DNA of 64,000 nucleotides. Source: Durusdinium trenchii. Its lineage: Eukaryota > Sar > Dinophyceae > Suessiales > Symbiodiniaceae. Location of the stretch: positions 200,284-264,283 of the forward strand of contig CAXAMN010006635.1 in the NCBI GenBank assembly GCA_963970005.1. The letters are read 5' to 3'. Position 1 is the first letter of the stretch. Every line of letters starts with the position of its first letter. Under the pieces are notes generated by a model. That model did not search any database. It was not told the DNA's origin and saw nothing but the letters and a program-made list of their open reading frames with translations. Positions 60,771 to 64,000 of the stretch are shown piece by piece. A program made the translations under genes and the position numbers.

Positions 60771-61552
60771 TTTATCCGTTTTTGTGCGAGAAATCTGGGT
60801 CTTGGAAGAACAAACGCAGTGCATTACAGTGCCAAGGACGTTGGCCTTGGACAAACACCCACTAACACCCAGAATTGTTCAGGGCTCCGGGCTACTTGGT
60901 GGTTTCTTCCTATGCTCAGCACTGAGAAGAGCAGAATCTCCTATAGACGGACGGGCTTCACCCTTTGCCAACTATAGGCGGAGCCTATAAGCACCTCCAC
61001 AATTAGTCTACAACCAAGGGATTTATGAAGTCATGGCAAACTTCCTTTTGCCTCTGACCATGGAAGTTTGGACAGAAAATTAAAAAACGGCCAATTTTTC
61101 AGCATGTTTTCAGCATGTTTTCTGCAGGGGAACTTGTAAACCTCTTAAGTGGTGCGGTGGGTTTCACCGCAGCAACTCCAAGGATCGGTCAGTTAAGCAC
61201 TTGACCAAACGACGACCCCGACGGATTCCCCAAGGATCGGTGGAGTGTGGGGCACGCGAAGAGTAGAAGTTGGAGGTATGAACCCGGGCAAACACAAATT
61301 GGAGGTTTGATGCTGCCTAGGGAGGAGATGTGATGCATTTCCAGGCACCTGAAAAACCAACGGCTTGATTCATTTGAAGCTTCTCCCACATTCAAACATC
61401 ACACATATAAGTGTCTGCATCTATATGTTTGGAAAGCATCAGCTTAGCAAATATGGTTCTACAATGTTCATGAAGACCTCGCTTTCTACCGGTCACCGTC
61501 CTTCTCTCCCCCGAACCACCCACCACCCTGCAAGTTTCGCCCCCACCGTCGG

Positions 61553-61882
61553 TTGGTTGGCCATGGCATTGTTCGACTCCACCTCCACCGGGTAGTTCGC
61601 CGCTGGAGGACCATTGGGACGGAAGACATGGGTGATCCTGGGCTCCGCTCCGGCCGCGGGTGGAGGGGCTTGGAGGGCCTGGAGAAGGACGCCGAAAAGG
61701 AGATGTCCAACGTGATAGATGTTCTGGGTTTGTGCAAGTCATGTATATGTTTCTTATTTTGTTTCTTTAGGTCAAGACATACAGTAGCTGTTCCCTTGGG
61801 CAAACTGGTGGGACTCGTAGGACAGTTTCAGGAAGTTTCGCCCCAATCCCTGGGGATCCAGTCGTACCTTGTCAATAGGTGA
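61553..61882 (+). CDS. Candidate plus-strand coding frame
   Basis: The frame reads GLRSGRGWRGLEGLEKDAEK, MSNVIDVLGL, then a Cys/Phe-rich run and PLGKLVGLVGQFQEVSPQSL before a stop. The Phe/Cys run (CICFLFCFFRS) could be a membrane segment or intron read-through (TTTGTTTCTTTAG|G is a possible acceptor at about 61768). Two minus frames overlap. Confidence 0.33.
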   Translation: MVGHGIVRLHLHRVVRRWRTIGTEDMGDPGLRSGRGWRGLEGLEKDAEKEMSNVIDVLGLCKSCICFLFCFFRSRHTVAVPLGKLVGLVGQFQEVSPQSLGIQSYLVNR

Positions 61883-62260
61883 TGTGTATTGGAGACTATT
61901 GATGCAGGCGAAGTGAGGCCCAGTCGTACCCTTCTGAGCCAGGCATGTGGAAGAATAGTAGGGGAAGAGAATAGATCCGTGATTCAACAACAAAAACAGC
62001 CACCCTCATTCCTTGCTTTCGTCGCACCAGTCACTTGGGGGGCCTTGCTGGGAGGTTCGATGCAGCAGGCACCGCATGGCACCGCTGTGTATTGGGCGGT
62101 GTTGCTGCGTACCATGGAAAATGGGCACAAAGTATCCTGTATGGATCCATTGGGTCAACCTTCTGAGGTACGGTGAGGAAGGAGACACGTTTCTGTAGGT
62201 TCGGAGGGTCCAGTCGTGGTCTCCCCCGAAGGTGGATGACTAAGAGCCCCAAAGGTTTTT

Positions 62261-62290
62261 CGGGGAGTGTCCATTCACCACCTCTTAGCC
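62261..62290. mobile_element. CCAGGACC mini-element, interior copy
   Basis: CGGGGAGTGTCCATTCACCA then CCTCTTAGC matches the reverse complement of the interior of the 40147-40224 element. Confidence 0.5.
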
Positions 62291-62638
62291 GTGCTACACC
62301 TGTTTTCGCTTCGACCTGTTGGGCCGTCGCCCGGTCTGTCCCGGACACCGGTCTGTCTTCGACAGGGATCTCCTTGGAATCAGTGCCCGAGACAGGTCTC
62401 TCTTGATGAACCGTCAGGCCCGTAACCGTGGAGACTTGTTCCCCCTTCTGTGACCACTATATGGCTGTGTATTGGAATAGGAAGATCCACAAGCAACGAA
62501 TCCTTGGCTCTGCCTTGGCGACATGTCGACATGGGACGACCGACCGCGCGGCGATGTGAGGAGACCCGTACCACGGCGGAGAGAAACACACATATGCAAG
62601 GTTAAGAAAAGCACCTGGTCTAAGCCAGAAACAAAAAT

Positions 62639-62670
62639 ACATATATATATATATATTATATATATATACC
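62639..62670. repeat. (AT)n microsatellite
   Basis: ATATATATATATATATTATATATATATA tract. Confidence 0.9.
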
Positions 62671-62805
62671 TGAATCTTCCTAGGGCTGCACTTAGAAGGC
62701 GCCTCTGACCAAGAAGGCGCCTCTAGGAAATAAGAGGCAACTTTTTTTGCAAGAGGCGATTCTTAGTTTACATAGATTTCTTCCCAATTATGTTGATAAA
62801 AACAT

Positions 62806-63348
62806 ATGATACCCGTGATAACAATGAAACTTGTACACTTGACATGTATGAAAACACCACATTCGATAAACCATTCATGTCAATGGCTTTTACCTGAACA
62901 ATACTTACTTGAGGGAATTTACACTACTAGGTCGAGCATGTTTTTTAATGGTCGAAGCGAAGGCGTTGACCATTCTTGGAGGTGTAGGACCGAATCCACA
63001 GTTGCTTGCTCTCCACTCGCTGTCACCACTGCCAACCGAGGCGCGCGGGGTTGGGCCGATACTCTACGCCCCCTTGGAAAGTGCTGCCCGAGCGGTCCTG
63101 AGGGAGGACGTCGAGGACGTTGGTCGTCTGCCCCAACAAACCCGACGGACCGCTGGCGTACGGATGCATCCAAAGGGGGAGAAGTCCCGTATGCCACCAC
63201 AACCTGCTTGCCCTCAAGTAGGTGGCAAGGCACCTGTTTGCTGTCCTTCATGAAGTGCCGTGCTCTTGCTGGATTCATCTGGAATCCCGTAGAACTCCCC
63301 TGTAGCTTCTTGCTCCTAGTAGCGATGCCCTTGTTACATTGTTACTAG
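62806..63348. CDS. GC-rich region, coding on one strand but not decided which
   Basis: A 180-codon plus frame ends in a hydrophobic tail (ELPCSFLLLVAMPLLHCY) encoded by the TAG-palindrome cluster. A second plus frame includes LESAARAVLREDVEDVGRLP. A 119-codon minus frame (63278-62919) reads KDSKQVPCHLLEGKQVVVAY and APRLAVVTASGEQATVDSVL and has the best overall composition. I give no product. Confidence 0.38.
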
Positions 63349-63480
63349 TAGCGATGCCAGGGCTACTAAAAGCGTCCTTGTTCCTAGTAGAAATGACCTT
63401 TGTTACTAGTAACTTCTTAATTGTTCATAGTAGTCTGGCCAGGAGCTACTAGTAGTGACCCTTGTTAGGGATTCTTAGGG
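63300..63480 (+). repeat. Cluster of CTAGTAGCGATGCC / TTACTAGTAGC palindromic units
   Basis: Units of about 25-35 bp: CTTGCTCCTAGTAGCGATGC, CCTTGTTACATTGTTACTAG, TAGCGATGCCAGGGCTACTA, CTTGTTCCTAGTAGAAATGA, TTGTTACTAGTAAC and GGCCAGGAGCTACTAGTAGT. Each centres on a CTAGTAG or ACTAGT palindrome and is preceded by CTTGTT. Confidence 0.8.
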
Positions 63481-63685
63481 AGTCCGATGGATTCTGCCAA
63501 AGCCGTGCCCTCCACGGACGGCGACTCCTCGCCACACCGCCGTCCGATGTCAAGGGGCCCAGTGCCCCCGCTGTTCGTGGATATGACCAAAGAGGTGCAC
63601 CTGGAAGGGCGACTGCGACTGCGACTATGATGCCTCCCACCGGAATGGCCAAGCAAATACAGATAGCGATGGCCACTGAGAACAC
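63449..63685 (-). CDS. Candidate exon with a strong hydrophobic segment
   Basis: The minus frame starts at an ATG: MFSVAIAICICLAIPVGGII then VAVAVALPGAPLW, about 28 hydrophobic residues, compatible with a signal anchor or transmembrane helix, then a GC-rich segment (TAGALGPLTSDGGVARSRRP). A plus frame (MDSAKAVPSTDGDSSPHRRP) with very high G/C third positions overlaps it and is the main rival. Confidence 0.33.
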   Translation of the reverse strand: MFSVAIAICICLAIPVGGIIVAVAVALPGAPLWSYPRTAGALGPLTSDGGVARSRRPWRARLWQNPSDSLRIPNKGHY

Positions 63686-64000
63686 CTAGGTGTTTTTGGA
63701 TGCACCGAAGGATCCGAACCGATGGCGGCAAAGGATCCTTTCAGTGGAGGAGACGGACCGATGTCGGGCGGACGGAGCAAGCTTCTGCACAGACGGTAGA
63801 AGTTCACGTCGTTTTGGCTTCCGTTCGGTGCATGGTTATTGGATGGACAGCTTATTGAGTTGGAGGGTTTACATCATTAAGTTCTCCATTGGACGGTTTA
63901 CACGTCGAGCCGGTGAGCGTGTGATGGCAGCGGCTGAGTGGTAGCGGGGATACATACACTGCTATGGGCAAAAGTGATGCTTCTTGAGGAGCTGGAGGCA

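Overview
The window looks like nuclear DNA of a dinoflagellate, most likely a symbiodiniacean. No reading frame exceeds about 250 codons. Recognisable protein motifs occur only as short exons, about 40 to 270 nt. Several junctions fit the known dinoflagellate pattern: AG|G at the acceptor, and GC or GA as well as GT at the donor. The rest is dense in short dispersed repeats, small inverted-repeat elements, AT microsatellites and CTACTAGTAG/GCTACGTTCGTAGC palindromes. There is no operon structure, no rRNA or tRNA gene I could recognise, and no CRISPR array. A 10-base N gap lies at 50533-50542.

Layout. 0-2.4 kb: minus-strand exons of a kinesin motor protein. 8-12.3 kb: a block of minus-strand coding candidates, including a 237-codon frame with an NCHDF motif. 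14-18 kb: a lysine-rich exon, a two-exon gene with a signal-like N-terminus, and a C-terminal exon (all minus). 21.5 kb: a plus-strand basic, disordered exon. 23.8-28.5 kb: a run of minus-strand exons followed by simple-sequence arrays (27.5-29.0 kb). 29.3-29.7 kb: a 351-bp element with inverted ends. 30-34 kb: minus-strand exons including an EF-hand. 34.5 kb: a plus-strand first exon resembling a bipartite plastid leader. 36-41.4 kb: minus-strand exon candidates among repeats. 43.3-43.7 kb: two plus-strand exons of 1,4-alpha-glucan (starch) branching enzyme. 44.6-45.3 kb: a minus-strand gene. 49.5-56.9 kb: four minus-strand pentatricopeptide-repeat (PPR) exons spread over 7.3 kb. 58.6-64 kb: candidates on both strands.

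Most of the best candidates are on the minus strand, consistent with the unidirectional gene blocks known in this group. The branching-enzyme fragment is the clearest plus-strand exception. Exon ends are hand-inferred from splice motifs. Where overlapping frames are equally plausible this is stated. The only family assignments I hold firmly are kinesin, branching enzyme, PPR and EF-hand; other coding calls rest on open frames, residue composition and splice signals.
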